The notes: generated by a model from the sequence alone, not told the origin. A DNA stretch of 64,000 nucleotides from Candidatus Accumulibacter propinquus (GCA_016714935.1 JADKBU010000002.1:62001-126000), one strand, 5' to 3'; shown: positions 45,578 to 54,907, counted from the stretch's first letter. Program-made: numbers and translations.

Positions 45578-47611
45578 GTGCATTCGGTGATCAGCGTCAG
45601 CGAGCGCATCCGGACTCTGCGTGCGGAAATTGAACGACACAATCGGCAGTACTACGTCCTTGACGCGCCGCTGATCAGCGACGCCGAGTACGACCAGTTG
45701 TTCCGCGAACTGCAGGCGCTGGAAGCCGAGCACCCGCAACTGCTGAGTGCTGATTCGCCAACGCAGAGGGTTGGCGCCGCGCCGCTGTCGGAGTTTGCGA
45801 CGGTAGCGCATGCCACACCGATGTTGTCCCTCAACAATGCCTTTGCCGAAGCAGAGGTCGCGGCTTTCGATCGCCGCGTCCGTGAAGGCCTGGCGGCGAT
45901 CGGTGAGGTCGACTATGCGGCCGAACCCAAGTTCGACGGGCTGGCCATCAGCCTGAACTACGAACAGGGAGTCCTCGTACGCGGCGCGACGCGCGGCGAC
46001 GGTGCTACGGGTGAGGACGTGACCGCCAATCTGCGCACCGTGCGCAGCATTCCGCTGCACTTGCAGGGCAGCGGCTGGCCGGCAGTGCTCGAGGTGCGCG
46101 GCGAGGTGCTGATGTGGCGCAGCGATTTCGAGCGCATGAATGCGCGTCAGCGCGAGCATGCTGAGAAGGAGTTCGTCAACCCGCGCAATGCCGCGGCCGG
46201 CAGCCTGCGCCAACTCGACCCGCGCATCACCGCCCGGCGGCCGCTGCGCTTTTTTGCTTACGGCGTGGGCGGCATCGCTGCCACCGGCCTGCCGGCGACG
46301 CACTCGGTCTTGCTCGACCGGCTTGCCGAATGGGGTTTTCCGGTGGCGCCGGAGCGGCGTCGGGTGACCGGGCTGACTGGCCTGATCGCCTATTACGTCG
46401 AGATTGCCCGGCGACGCGAGTCACTGCCCTACGCCATCGACGGCGTGGTCTACAAGGTCGACGATCTGGCCGCGCAGGAACGCCTCGGCTTCGTTTCGCG
46501 TGCCCCGCGTTTTGCGATTGCGCACAAGTTCCCGGCCGAGGAAGCCGTCACCGAACTGCTCGACATCTCTATCCAGGTGGGTCGGACCGGTGCGCTGACG
46601 CCGGTGGCGCGACTGGCGCCGGTTTTTGTCGGTGGCGTCACGGTGACCAATGCCACCCTGCACAACGAGGACGAGGTGTTGCGCAAGGACTTGTGCATCG
46701 GCGATACGGTCGTCGTTCGCCGGGCCGGCGATGTGATCCCGGAGGTCGTTCGCGTTTTGCCTGAAAGGCGACCTGCCGTCGCACGGCGATTCGTCATGCC
46801 GCCAACCTGCCCGGTCTGTGGTTCGCAGGTGGTTCGCCACCCGGACGAGGCGGTGGCCCGCTGCAGCGGTGGCCTCTACTGTCCGGCGCAGCGCAAGCAG
46901 GCGCTGCTGCACTTCGCTTCGCGGCGGGCACTGGACATCGAAGGGCTGGGTGACAAGCTTGTCGAGCAACTCGTCGAGTGTGGCATCGTGCGCACCCCGG
47001 CCGACCTCTACCGGCTGGGACTGCTGGCGCTGGCCAATCTCGAGCGGATGGCCGAGAAGTCGGCCGGCAATCTGCTGGCGTCAATCGAGCAGAGCAAGCA
47101 GACGACGCTGGCGCGGTTCATTTACGCCCTGGGGATTCGCAACGTCGGAGAAGCCACTGCCCGCGATCTGGCGCGTCATTTTGGCAGCCTCGACCGCCTG
47201 CTGGCTGCCGACGAAGGGCAGTTGCTGCAGGTGCCGGATGTCGGCCCGATCGTCGCACAATGTCTTCGACAGTTCTTTGACGAGCCGCATAACCTCGAGG
47301 TCATCGAGCAGTTGCGCGCGGCTGGCGTGGCATGGCACGACAGCGAGCCGTCGGCGCAGACTGTCAGTGCGGTTGCCGGCAAGGTTTTCGTATTGACCGG
47401 CACGCTCCCTTCGCTGACTCGCGATGCCGCCAAGGCCATGCTCGAAGCTGCCGGCGGCAAGGTAACTGGTTCGGTGTCAAAGAAGACCGATTTCGTCGTC
47501 GCCGGCACCGAGGCCGGCAGCAAGCTCGAAAAGGCTCGACTTCTCGGGGTCAAGGTCATCGACGAAGAGCAGCTTCTCGCCGTATTGAACACCGGGCCAG
47601 CCGCGCCTTGA
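45578..47611 (+). CDS. ligA: NAD-dependent DNA ligase
   Basis: 677 residues from GTG 45578, 6 bases after zipA; GTG 45587 is a possible alternative. Domains in order: Ia (HNRQYYVLDAPLISDAEYDQL), adenylation domain with nucleophilic Lys118 in EPKFDGLAI, OB fold, zinc finger (CPVCGSQVV....ARCSGGLYCPAQ), helix-hairpin-helix repeats (GIRNVGEATARDLA; PDVGPIVAQ) and a C-terminal BRCT domain (GKVFVLTGTLPSLTRDAAK). It seals nicks in replication and repair. Everything needed is present. Confidence 0.96.
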   Translation: MHSVISVSERIRTLRAEIERHNRQYYVLDAPLISDAEYDQLFRELQALEAEHPQLLSADSPTQRVGAAPLSEFATVAHATPMLSLNNAFAEAEVAAFDRRVREGLAAIGEVDYAAEPKFDGLAISLNYEQGVLVRGATRGDGATGEDVTANLRTVRSIPLHLQGSGWPAVLEVRGEVLMWRSDFERMNARQREHAEKEFVNPRNAAAGSLRQLDPRITARRPLRFFAYGVGGIAATGLPATHSVLLDRLAEWGFPVAPERRRVTGLTGLIAYYVEIARRRESLPYAIDGVVYKVDDLAAQERLGFVSRAPRFAIAHKFPAEEAVTELLDISIQVGRTGALTPVARLAPVFVGGVTVTNATLHNEDEVLRKDLCIGDTVVVRRAGDVIPEVVRVLPERRPAVARRFVMPPTCPVCGSQVVRHPDEAVARCSGGLYCPAQRKQALLHFASRRALDIEGLGDKLVEQLVECGIVRTPADLYRLGLLALANLERMAEKSAGNLLASIEQSKQTTLARFIYALGIRNVGEATARDLARHFGSLDRLLAADEGQLLQVPDVGPIVAQCLRQFFDEPHNLEVIEQLRAAGVAWHDSEPSAQTVSAVAGKVFVLTGTLPSLTRDAAKAMLEAAGGKVTGSVSKKTDFVVAGTEAGSKLEKARLLGVKVIDEEQLLAVLNTGPAAP

Positions 47612-47641
47612 ACTCACTGGAATCTGCGATCCGGAGAATGC

Positions 47642-48190
47642 ATGATTGACCCGCAACAGGCCAGGGCCATCCTCGCGGCGGCCGACATCATCCACGCGGC
47701 GGACGCGGTCGCCGCCGCGGTTGGTCGTGTCGCGTGCGAAATCAGTGAAAGACTGCGCGACAGCAATCCGGTGCTGCTGTGCGTACTGAACGGCGGCGTG
47801 CCTTTTGCCGGCCAGTTGATGACGCTGTTGACCTTCCCGCTTGACTTCGACTATCTGCACGTTACCCGTTACGGGCAGGCCAGCAGCGGTGGCGCGCTGT
47901 TGTGGCGTGTCGAACCGTCGATCGCGCTGAGCGGGAGAACGGTCCTGGTGGTTGACGACATCCTCGATGAAGGCGTGACGCTGCTGGCGATTCGTGAACG
48001 CGTGTTCCAACTGGGTGCCCGGGCCTGCTTCACGGCGGTGGTAGCCGACAAGCTGACCGGCAGGCGGAAACCGCTGCGGGCCGATTTTGTCGCGCTGACG
48101 GTTCCCGATCGTTTCGTCTTCGGTTACGGCATGGATGTTCGCGGTGCCTGGCGCAACCTGCCGGCAATCTACGCCGTGCGGGAGGATTGA
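47642..48190 (+). CDS. hpt: hypoxanthine-guanine phosphoribosyltransferase
   Basis: 182 residues with GGAG upstream of the ATG. The PRPP loop reads VLVVDDILDEGVTLLA; other blocks are LCVLNGGVPFAG and the base-contacting end DFVALTVPDRFVFGYGMD. It joins hypoxanthine or guanine to PRPP to make IMP or GMP. It is followed after 3 bases by a methylthioinosine phosphorylase gene, whose reaction releases hypoxanthine, so the two genes probably form one salvage route. Confidence 0.92.
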   Translation: MIDPQQARAILAAADIIHAADAVAAAVGRVACEISERLRDSNPVLLCVLNGGVPFAGQLMTLLTFPLDFDYLHVTRYGQASSGGALLWRVEPSIALSGRTVLVVDDILDEGVTLLAIRERVFQLGARACFTAVVADKLTGRRKPLRADFVALTVPDRFVFGYGMDVRGAWRNLPAIYAVRED

Positions 48191-48193
48191 GAG

Positions 48194-48937
48194 ATGCTGG
48201 CGATCATCGGCGGCAGTGGCCTGAGCCAGTTCGCCAGCCTTGAGGTGACGCAGCGCCAGCTGGTGAGCACCCCGTACGGCGAGCCGTCCGGGACGTTGAC
48301 CTTTGGTCGGGTTTGCGGCCGACCGGTGGTTTTTCTGGCGCGTCATGGTGACGAACACACGATTCCGCCTCACCAGGTAAACTATCGTGCCAACATCTGG
48401 GCCTTGCGGGAGTGTGGCGCGGCCGCCATCGTCGCGGTGGCGGCGGTCGGCAGCATTCGTGCGGACCTCCGGCCTGGCGATCTGGTGATCCCGCACCAGA
48501 TCATCGACTACACCTGGGCGCGTCGGTCGACCTTCCACGAAGGGTCAGATAGCGCTGTCAGGCACGTCGACTTCACCGAGCCCTACGATCCAGGTTGGCG
48601 CCGGAAACTCGGCGATGCGGCGGTGGCGATCGGCCTGGAGGTCAGCGATTGCGCGGTGTATGCGACCACCCAGGGCCCGCGCCTGGAAACCGCCGCCGAG
48701 ATCAACCGGCTGGAGCGCGACGGTTCCGACGTGGTGGGCATGACCGGCATGCCCGAGGCGGTGCTGGCGCGCGAACTGGCCATTCCCTATGCTGCGATCA
48801 ATGTCGTCGCCAACTACGCGGCAGGGCGGGGCGACAGTCGCACGGGCATCAGTATGGAAGCCATTCATGAGGTCCTGAAGGAGGCGATGCAACAGGTGCA
48901 GGCGATCATTGAAACGATGTTGACGGCTGATGACTAA
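48194..48937 (+). CDS. S-methyl-5'-thioinosine phosphorylase (MTAP family)
   Basis: 247 residues with GGAGG before the ATG. Purine-nucleoside phosphorylase fold: GGSGL near the start, FLARHGDEHTIPPHQVNYRAN, TTQGPRLETAAEI and DVVGMTGMPEAVLARELAI followed by NVVANYAAG. In MTA phosphorylases the base site carries an aspartate after the corresponding asparagine region; here NYAAG looks like the 6-oxopurine-preferring Pseudomonas-type MTI phosphorylase. Expected reaction: methylthioinosine plus phosphate gives hypoxanthine and methylthioribose-1-phosphate. Substrate choice (MTI versus MTA) is inference. It overlaps def in TAATG. Confidence 0.8.
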   Translation: MLAIIGGSGLSQFASLEVTQRQLVSTPYGEPSGTLTFGRVCGRPVVFLARHGDEHTIPPHQVNYRANIWALRECGAAAIVAVAAVGSIRADLRPGDLVIPHQIIDYTWARRSTFHEGSDSAVRHVDFTEPYDPGWRRKLGDAAVAIGLEVSDCAVYATTQGPRLETAAEINRLERDGSDVVGMTGMPEAVLARELAIPYAAINVVANYAAGRGDSRTGISMEAIHEVLKEAMQQVQAIIETMLTADD

Positions 48938-49470
48938 TGATTAGACCGGTCTTGAGAATGGGCGACGAGCGCCTGTGGGAAAAGGCCCGGCCGGTCTCGG
49001 ACTTCGACACTCCGGAACTGCGCGCGTTGATTACCGACATGACAGAAACCATGCACCACCTGGATGGTGCCGGACTGGCTGCGCCGCAGATTGGTGTCGG
49101 CCTGCGGGTAGTGATTTTCGGAGTGGAGGGCAATCCGCGTTATCCGGATGCCGAGCAGGTCCCGTGGACGGTGCTGATCAATCCCGTGCTGACACCACTG
49201 TCGTCGGCGATCGACGAGGGCTGGGAAGGCTGCCTCTCGGTACCCGGTTTGCGTGGCTGGGTGCCGCGCTGGCGCAGCCTGCGCTACACCGGCTTCGACG
49301 CCGGCGGCCGGCCGATAGACCGTGCCGTCGAGGGTTTTCACGCGCGCGTGGTACAGCATGAATGCGACCACCTCGACGGCGTTCTTTATCCGATGCGTAT
49401 CCGGGACTTCACGCGTTTCGGTTTTGTCGACGAGTTGTTTCCCCGCGGTGGCGCCGGTGTGGCCGAGTAG
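48937..49470 (+). CDS. def: peptide deformylase
   Basis: 177 residues; ATG 48937 overlaps the previous stop (TAATG). All three motifs are present: GLAAPQIG at 46-53, EGCLSVPG with metal ligand Cys99, and HECDHLDG with His141, Glu142 and His145. It removes the formyl group from new proteins. Its companion fmt is not next to it, so this may be a second deformylase copy of the cell. Length is normal. Confidence 0.94.
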   Translation: MIRPVLRMGDERLWEKARPVSDFDTPELRALITDMTETMHHLDGAGLAAPQIGVGLRVVIFGVEGNPRYPDAEQVPWTVLINPVLTPLSSAIDEGWEGCLSVPGLRGWVPRWRSLRYTGFDAGGRPIDRAVEGFHARVVQHECDHLDGVLYPMRIRDFTRFGFVDELFPRGGAGVAE

Positions 49471-49572
49471 CCCGGAGCGAGGTCAGCGACGGCGGCATGC
49501 GCCGACATGGCCGTCGCGGGCCGTGGTGTGGCGGATCGGGCGAGTCATTGATCTCTGGCGGGGACAACAGCC

Positions 49573-50064
49573 TTGACACCGCCGTATCGGATTCTCTTCG
49601 TGTGCATGGGTAACATCTGTCGTTCGCCGATCGCCGAAGCGGTGACCCGGAGCATGGCGCAGCGGCAGGGCCTGGCGACGATGCTCGACCTCGACTCGGC
49701 CGGTACGCACGGCCATTACCATGCCGGCGAGGCACCGGATCTGCGCGCGCGACGTGTCGCCGCCCGGCGGGGATACGATCTGTCCAGACTGCGCGCGCGT
49801 TTGGTCATTGCGGCTGATTTCGATCGTTTCGACCGTATCCTCGCGATGGACGAGGCCAATCTGGCGGCATTGCAGCGTCTCTGCCCGGAGGACAGTCGGT
49901 CGAAACTGGGCCTGTTTCTTGATTACGCCACCGGACTCGGAATCTCCGAGATTCCGGATCCCTACTACGGTGCCGAATCGGGATTCGAACGCGTCGTCGA
50001 TCTCAGCGAGTTGGCGGCAAAAGGGCTGCTGGCCGAGTTTGCGCGCGGACGGCTTGCCCGGTAA
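49573..50064 (+). CDS. low-molecular-weight protein-tyrosine phosphatase family
   Basis: 163 residues from TTG 49573; no better start gives the full N-terminal strand (YRILFVCMGNICRSP). The P-loop is C11-MGNIC-R17-S, and the general acid lies in IPDPYYG near residue 135. These enzymes dephosphorylate tyrosine on proteins such as BY-kinases in capsule synthesis, or small phosphoesters. No kinase is adjacent, so the partner is unknown. About 100 bases without features separate it from def. Confidence 0.88.
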   Translation: MTPPYRILFVCMGNICRSPIAEAVTRSMAQRQGLATMLDLDSAGTHGHYHAGEAPDLRARRVAARRGYDLSRLRARLVIAADFDRFDRILAMDEANLAALQRLCPEDSRSKLGLFLDYATGLGISEIPDPYYGAESGFERVVDLSELAAKGLLAEFARGRLAR

Positions 50065-50085
50065 CGGATCGCCACGACCTGAACG

Positions 50086-50955
50086 GTGAGCATTTCCCTC
50101 TTCAGTCGGTCAACGCAACAGGTTCTCAAGCATCCGGCCGCCTTTGCCCTGCAAACACTGAAGAGTTTCAGTGACAATCAGGGGCTGCTGCTCGCCGCCG
50201 CGATTGCCTACTACGCCTTGCTGTCGGTCGTGCCTTTACTGATCCTCTCGGTGATTGCTCTCTCGCACCTGGTTGAGCAGGCAGAATTGCTGGCTACCCT
50301 CGGGCACTACCTGGAGTGGCTGGTTCCGAGCCAGTCGAAAGCTTTTCTCAATGAGGTTTCGGCGTTTCTCGAAAACCGTGCGGCGATCGGTGTCGTACTG
50401 TTGCTGACGATGCTGTTTTTCAGTTCGCTCGCCTTCTCGGTACTGGAGAAGGCGATGGCGGTGATATTTGCTCACCGGGAGCGTTTTGAAAAACGCCACT
50501 TCCTGACGTCGGCCCTGCTTCCCTACTGCTTCGTGTTGTTCCTGGGTGTCGCCCTGCTTGGCGTGACCGTCACGTCCATTGCGCTGCAGGCGATCGCTCA
50601 GGAGAGCCTGTATTTCCTGGGCAGGGACTGGTCTCTTGGCGGTCTTGCCGGCGAACTGCTCTATCTGCTTGGCCTGGGTGCCGAGGTCTTCATCCTCACC
50701 GCAATCTATCTGATCATGCCGGTCGGGCGTTTGCGGCTGCGCCATGCCTTGTTCGGGGGCGTCACGGCAACCTGCATCTGGGAGGTGATTCGCCACATCC
50801 TGATCTGGTTCTTTACCACGCTGTCGAAGGCGAGTGTCGTTTATGGACCCCTGGCGACGGCCGTGGTGGCGCTGTTCAGCATGGAAATTGCTGCCACGGT
50901 CGTGCTCCTCGGAGCACAGGTCATCTCCGAATACGAGCGACTGGCCAAGGCGTGA
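50086..50955 (+). CDS. YihY/BrkB family inner-membrane protein
   Basis: 289 residues from GTG 50086, 21 bases after the phosphatase gene. Six membrane segments can be seen (near 35-65, 100-125, 140-170, 185-215, 218-240, 250-280), with family words AAAIAYYALLSVVPLLIL and FGGVTATCIWEVIRHILIWFF. Members were once called ribonuclease BN, an assignment later moved to another gene; true function is unsettled and may concern transport or membrane quality. No special context beyond the phosphatase gene. Confidence 0.85.
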   Translation: MSISLFSRSTQQVLKHPAAFALQTLKSFSDNQGLLLAAAIAYYALLSVVPLLILSVIALSHLVEQAELLATLGHYLEWLVPSQSKAFLNEVSAFLENRAAIGVVLLLTMLFFSSLAFSVLEKAMAVIFAHRERFEKRHFLTSALLPYCFVLFLGVALLGVTVTSIALQAIAQESLYFLGRDWSLGGLAGELLYLLGLGAEVFILTAIYLIMPVGRLRLRHALFGGVTATCIWEVIRHILIWFFTTLSKASVVYGPLATAVVALFSMEIAATVVLLGAQVISEYERLAKA

Positions 50956-51149
50956 GCGATTCCACAGGCGCGTGCGCAGCCAATCCTTCGGCTGGCGAAC
51001 GCGGGCATGCATAGGTTTGACCTGTGGGCCGGGTGCATCCCGCATGTACCCGGCAGTTGGAACGTTCGCGGAGGCCTGTCCAGCACCTGCACCGAAAGTT
51101 CCGTTGCCGGTGGGGAGGGACGCTGCCTCCTGGGGCGCTGATGTGGCGG

Positions 51150-51158
51150 TGCTATAAT
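51150..51158 (+). promoter_or_regulatory. extended -10 promoter of queD
   Basis: TGCTATAAT matches an extended -10 element (TGN before TATAAT, 51153-51158), about 30 bases before the queD ATG. No -35 of note, which extended -10 promoters do not require. Confidence 0.55.
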
Positions 51159-51188
51159 TGCCGCCGATCATTTTTCCGTGTCTGCCCG

Positions 51189-51632
51189 ATGCTCATCACC
51201 CGCCGCCTCGAGTTCGACGCCGGCCATCGCATTCCCGACCACCAGAGTCAGTGTCGTCACCTGCACGGGCACCGCTATGCGATCGAGATCACCCTGGCCG
51301 GCGATGTCATCCGCCACGACGGTGACCCGGCCAACGGAATGGTGATGGATTTCTCGCAAGTCAAGGCGCTGGCCATGCGGCACCTGGTGGACCACTGGGA
51401 TCATGCGTTTCTGGTCTATGCCGGGGACCTGCCGGTGGTGAACTTTCTCGCGTCGCTTCCTGCGCACAAGACGGTCATTCTGGATTGCGTTCCGACGGCC
51501 GAAAATCTTGCGCAGAAGGCGTTCACGATTCTCGCTGCCGTGTATCGGGATACCTACGGCAACCACTTGCGCCTCCAGCGCCTGCGTCTTTATGAAACGC
51601 CCAATTGCTGGGCTGAAGCGGTTCGCGAATAG
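51189..51632 (+). CDS. queD: 6-carboxy-5,6,7,8-tetrahydropterin synthase
   Basis: 147 residues. PTPS/QueD fold: zinc ligands His in FDAGHRI and in CRHLHGHRY, a catalytic Cys in the same CRHLHGH block, LVDHWDHAFLV and the substrate Glu in LRLYETPN. It turns dihydroneopterin triphosphate into CPH4, the first dedicated step to preQ0 and queuosine. queF of the same pathway lies 10 kb upstream on the other strand. It appears to be a single-gene unit under the extended -10 element just upstream. Confidence 0.93.
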   Translation: MLITRRLEFDAGHRIPDHQSQCRHLHGHRYAIEITLAGDVIRHDGDPANGMVMDFSQVKALAMRHLVDHWDHAFLVYAGDLPVVNFLASLPAHKTVILDCVPTAENLAQKAFTILAAVYRDTYGNHLRLQRLRLYETPNCWAEAVRE

Positions 51633-51715
51633 CTTCCGGCGGACAGCACAGTACTGCAGGTTGCGGGTGACCCGAACGGCAGGCCGTGTGAGCCTCACAG
51701 ACGCCCTTGATCGGC

Positions 51716-51751
51716 AAAAAAAACGCCTGCCGCCAATCTCGGCGGCAGGCG
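51716..51751 (-). terminator. rho-independent terminator after prpE
   Basis: Read on the minus strand, CGCCTGCCGCC (51751-51741) and GGCGGCAGGCG (51734-51724) form a perfect 11-pair stem with a 6-base loop, followed by eight T (51723-51716). It lies about 35 bases past the prpE stop. Confidence 0.85.
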
Positions 51752-51786
51752 CATCAGCGTGCGTCGTGACAGGTTTCTGGTTGGGA

Positions 51787-53685
51787 TCAGGCCTTGCTAC
51801 CGAGCGCGCGTTGCAGTTGTTCAAGCGCAGCGGGGTCCTCGATGGTCGTCAGATCGCCTGGGTCGCGGCCTTCCGCGAGGGCCTGGATCGAGCGCCGGAG
51901 CAGTTTGCCGGAGCGGGTCTTCGGCAGCACGGTGACGAAGTGTACACGGCTTGGGCGGGCGATTGCCCCGAGGCTGTCATCGACCTGCTTCATGACCTGC
52001 TTCTCGAGCGCCGCTACCAGTTCCGGCGTTGCGATGCTGTCGGAATTCTTCACCACCGCAAAGGCCATCGGCATTTGCCCCTTCAATTGGTCGGCAACGC
52101 CGACCACGGCGACTTCGGCAATCGCCGAATGCCCCTGGATGGCTTCCTCGATTTCGCGGGTGCCCAGACGGTGTCCGGCCACATTGATCACGTCGTCGGT
52201 GCGGCCGAGGATGTAGTGATACCCGTCCTTGTCCTTGATGCCCCAGTCGAAAGAGGAATAGACCTGGGGTTCGCGGAACAGCGAGAAGTAGGTCGAGACA
52301 AAGCGTGCGTCGTCGCCCCAGACGGTTGACAGGCAACCCGGTGGCAGGGGCGGCAGGATACCGACGATGCCTTTTTCATCAGGGTCGCAAACCGTGCCGT
52401 CTTCGCGGAAGATCTTGAGGTTGTAACCGTAGACCGGGAAGCTCGGCGTTCCAAAGCGGATTTCCGTCTTCTCGACGCCCGGCATGGCCGACAGGATTGG
52501 CCAGCCGGTTTCGGTTTGCCAGTAGTTGTCGATGACCGGCAGGCCGAGTTCGCCCATGATCCACTCGTGCGTCGGCTGGTCGAGCGGTTCGCCGGCGAGG
52601 AACAGATGCTTGAGACTCGACAGGTCGTACTTGTGCATGAAAGCGTTGTCGTGTTTCTTGAGCACGCGCGCGGCGGTCGGTGCCGAGAACATGACGCTGA
52701 CCTTGTATTTTTCGACGATTTGCCACCAGATTCCGGGGTCCGGGCGCAGCGGCGTGCCCTCGTACATGATCGTGCACATGCCGCCGATCAGTGGGCCGTA
52801 GATGATGTAGGAGTGTCCCACGACCCAACCGATGTCCGAAGTCGCAAAAAACGTTTCACCTTCGCCACCGCAAAAGATGTACTTGAGCGAGGAGGAAAGC
52901 GCGACGGCATAGCCGCCGGTGTCGCGTTGCACCCCTTTCGGTTTGCCGGTGGTGCCGGAGGTGTACAGGATGTAGGACGGTTCGGAGGATTCCAGCCAGG
53001 TTACCGGGACGTCGGCGTCCATGAACTGCGCGCGCAGCGTCGCGTAGTCGACGTCGCGACCGGCCACCTTGTTGAAGTTCTTGTCGAGACCACGGTCGAC
53101 CATCAGTACGTTGGCAGGCTTGTGTTCAGCCAGGGCGATCGCCTCGTCGAGCAGGCCCTTGTAGGGTACTGCCTTGCCGCCGCGCATGCCGGCATCCGAG
53201 GAGACCACCAGTTTCGGGGTGGCGTCGTCGATACGCGTGGCCAGCGATCCGGACGCAAAGCCGCCGAACACGACCGAGTGGATCGCACCAATGCGTGCGC
53301 AGGCCAGCATGGCGAACATGGCCTCGGCGATCATCGGCATGTACACCAGAACCCGGTCGCCCTTGCCGACGCCCAGGCTCTGCATGATCGCGGCCATGCG
53401 CATGACTTCAGTCTTGAGTTCGGCAAACGTATAGACGACTTCCTGGTCCGTCTCGGTGGAGATGAATACCAGTGCGCGGTCATTCGGGCGCTTGGCCGCG
53501 TGACGGTCGATCGCGTTGTAGCAAAGATTGGTTTCGCCGCCAACGAACCACTTGGCAAATGGCGGGCGAGAAAAATCGAGGACCTGCGTAAACGGTTTGT
53601 GCCAGTCGATGCTCTTGGCCTCTTCACCCCAGAAGGCGTCCGGATTTTCGATGGATTGCTTGTGAAACTCTTGGATTGTCGTCAT
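51787..53685 (-). CDS. prpE: propionate--CoA ligase
   Basis: 632 residues, the PrpE length; GAGGGAG precedes ATG 53685. The acyl-adenylate motif is YILYTSGTTGKPKGVQRD, followed by WVVGHSYIIYGPL, DNYWQTETGWP, YHYILGRTDDVINVAGHRLGT and the C-terminal lysine in KTRSGKLLRR. The N-terminus (FHKQSIENPDAFWGEEAKSI) and AFAVV pattern fit propionyl- rather than acetyl-CoA synthetases, though the two overlap in substrate. It makes propionyl-CoA from propionate, ATP and CoA. It has a strong terminator. An AcuI-type gene whose product also yields propionyl-CoA lies 1.2 kb upstream on the same strand. Confidence 0.88.
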   Translation of the reverse strand: MTTIQEFHKQSIENPDAFWGEEAKSIDWHKPFTQVLDFSRPPFAKWFVGGETNLCYNAIDRHAAKRPNDRALVFISTETDQEVVYTFAELKTEVMRMAAIMQSLGVGKGDRVLVYMPMIAEAMFAMLACARIGAIHSVVFGGFASGSLATRIDDATPKLVVSSDAGMRGGKAVPYKGLLDEAIALAEHKPANVLMVDRGLDKNFNKVAGRDVDYATLRAQFMDADVPVTWLESSEPSYILYTSGTTGKPKGVQRDTGGYAVALSSSLKYIFCGGEGETFFATSDIGWVVGHSYIIYGPLIGGMCTIMYEGTPLRPDPGIWWQIVEKYKVSVMFSAPTAARVLKKHDNAFMHKYDLSSLKHLFLAGEPLDQPTHEWIMGELGLPVIDNYWQTETGWPILSAMPGVEKTEIRFGTPSFPVYGYNLKIFREDGTVCDPDEKGIVGILPPLPPGCLSTVWGDDARFVSTYFSLFREPQVYSSFDWGIKDKDGYHYILGRTDDVINVAGHRLGTREIEEAIQGHSAIAEVAVVGVADQLKGQMPMAFAVVKNSDSIATPELVAALEKQVMKQVDDSLGAIARPSRVHFVTVLPKTRSGKLLRRSIQALAEGRDPGDLTTIEDPAALEQLQRALGSKA

Positions 53686-53730
53686 GAGACTCCCTCTTCA
53701 AAAATGTGAACCCACCTGCACTAGTGGAAA

Positions 53731-54873
53731 CTACGCCTGCCGGGTGTCTTGTATCTCCTGCTCCCGGTCAAGCATCCGTTTTCTAATGTCTGCCAGCGGC
53801 AGACCCAACTTCAACTCCCCTTCCAGGAGGTCCAGAAAGGGGAGTATCTCCTTGCCAAGATCGATGAGGTGCGGGATTACCGCACTTGCATGGCCGGTGC
53901 TGATCAGTTCGAGAGCATGGCCAAGCCTGGGGACCGGGAGCTTGTTCAACGGTTTGTCGCCACAAGCCACGACACGGTTGCCGCCGGCCTGTCGTGCGGC
54001 GACCAGACGCTCACCGGCAAGACTCAGCAAGGATGCTGCCGACCCCGGCCGGTCGACCGGGGTATTGGCGACGCCAATACTGACCGACAGATTGAGACGC
54101 TTCCCATGTACCGCAATGTTCGCCACCGCAAACGCTTCCCGCAAGCGATTCGCAAAGGACTCGCAGGCAGGAAAGGGTGTGCCTGGCGAAACCACAGCCA
54201 GGTCGCTTCCGGAATAGTGGCCCAGGCTGTCTTCCTTGCGTACTTTTTGTACCAGCATGCTGGCCAGGCGTTTAAGCAACTCCTTGGCCACCTCGTCGCC
54301 GTGTTGTTCACGCAGTGCGCCAAAGCGGTCGAAGCCGATGATCAGGATGCTCAGCGGGCCATCGTGCCGGACGGCCTGCGACAGGGCCTGTGCCGCCTGC
54401 ACTTCGATGTGTCGGCGAGTCGGTAATCCGGTGACCGGGTGTTGAGCGTCACGTTCCGGGCTCTCGCGCAGCTCGTTCTGCGCCTGTGCCAACTGCAACA
54501 GCGAGGCAATACGGGCGAGCAGTTCGGTGGCTCCGATGCCCCTGCTGATGAAGTCGGAGGCACCCAGTACCCGGGCGCGCTCATTGGCTTCTTCGTTGTC
54601 GCCGGCGATCATCAGTACCGGCATCTGACGAAGGCGGGTCAACCGGGAAGAGCGGACTCTCGCCAGCAGACCGTCCCCATCCAGCATCGGCATCGACAGC
54701 GCGCAGATCACCAACTGGATGGAATGGTCGATCACCAGAGCCTGCCAACCCGACTCACCATTGACCTCCTCGCGAAAGTTGTACTGCTCACGAATCTGAC
54801 TGATCAGCGTCGCTCGCGCCATCCGTGAGGCATCGACAATCAGTATGCGAGGCCGCTGGTTGGGATTCTCCAT
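53731..54873 (-). CDS. receiver-GGDEF protein with both key motifs lost
   Basis: 380 residues. Residues 8-130 are a receiver fold (ILIVDASRMAR..), but the phospho-acceptor Asp is Ala58 (VICALSMPMLDG), one of the acidic pair is missing (VDAS) and the conserved Lys is Arg (FISRG). Residues 145-310 are a GGDEF fold (HPVTGLPTRRHIE; ILIIGFDRFG) whose signature GGDEF reads SGSDL at 221-225, so diguanylate cyclase activity is not expected. A helical tail of about 65 residues follows. It may act as a scaffold or nucleotide sensor. It sits between prpE and an AcuI-type gene on the same strand, with 45 bases to prpE. Confidence 0.85.
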   Translation of the reverse strand: MENPNQRPRILIVDASRMARATLISQIREQYNFREEVNGESGWQALVIDHSIQLVICALSMPMLDGDGLLARVRSSRLTRLRQMPVLMIAGDNEEANERARVLGASDFISRGIGATELLARIASLLQLAQAQNELRESPERDAQHPVTGLPTRRHIEVQAAQALSQAVRHDGPLSILIIGFDRFGALREQHGDEVAKELLKRLASMLVQKVRKEDSLGHYSGSDLAVVSPGTPFPACESFANRLREAFAVANIAVHGKRLNLSVSIGVANTPVDRPGSAASLLSLAGERLVAARQAGGNRVVACGDKPLNKLPVPRLGHALELISTGHASAVIPHLIDLGKEILPFLDLLEGELKLGLPLADIRKRMLDREQEIQDTRQA

Positions 54874-54907
54874 CGAATCTCGCGATTCCTGTCAAGCCGG
54901 GTGCGTC

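Noticed and set aside
51650..51786. A riboswitch upstream of prpE or queD
   Set aside because: The strong hairpin there is followed by a T run on the minus strand after the prpE stop, so a terminator explains it.
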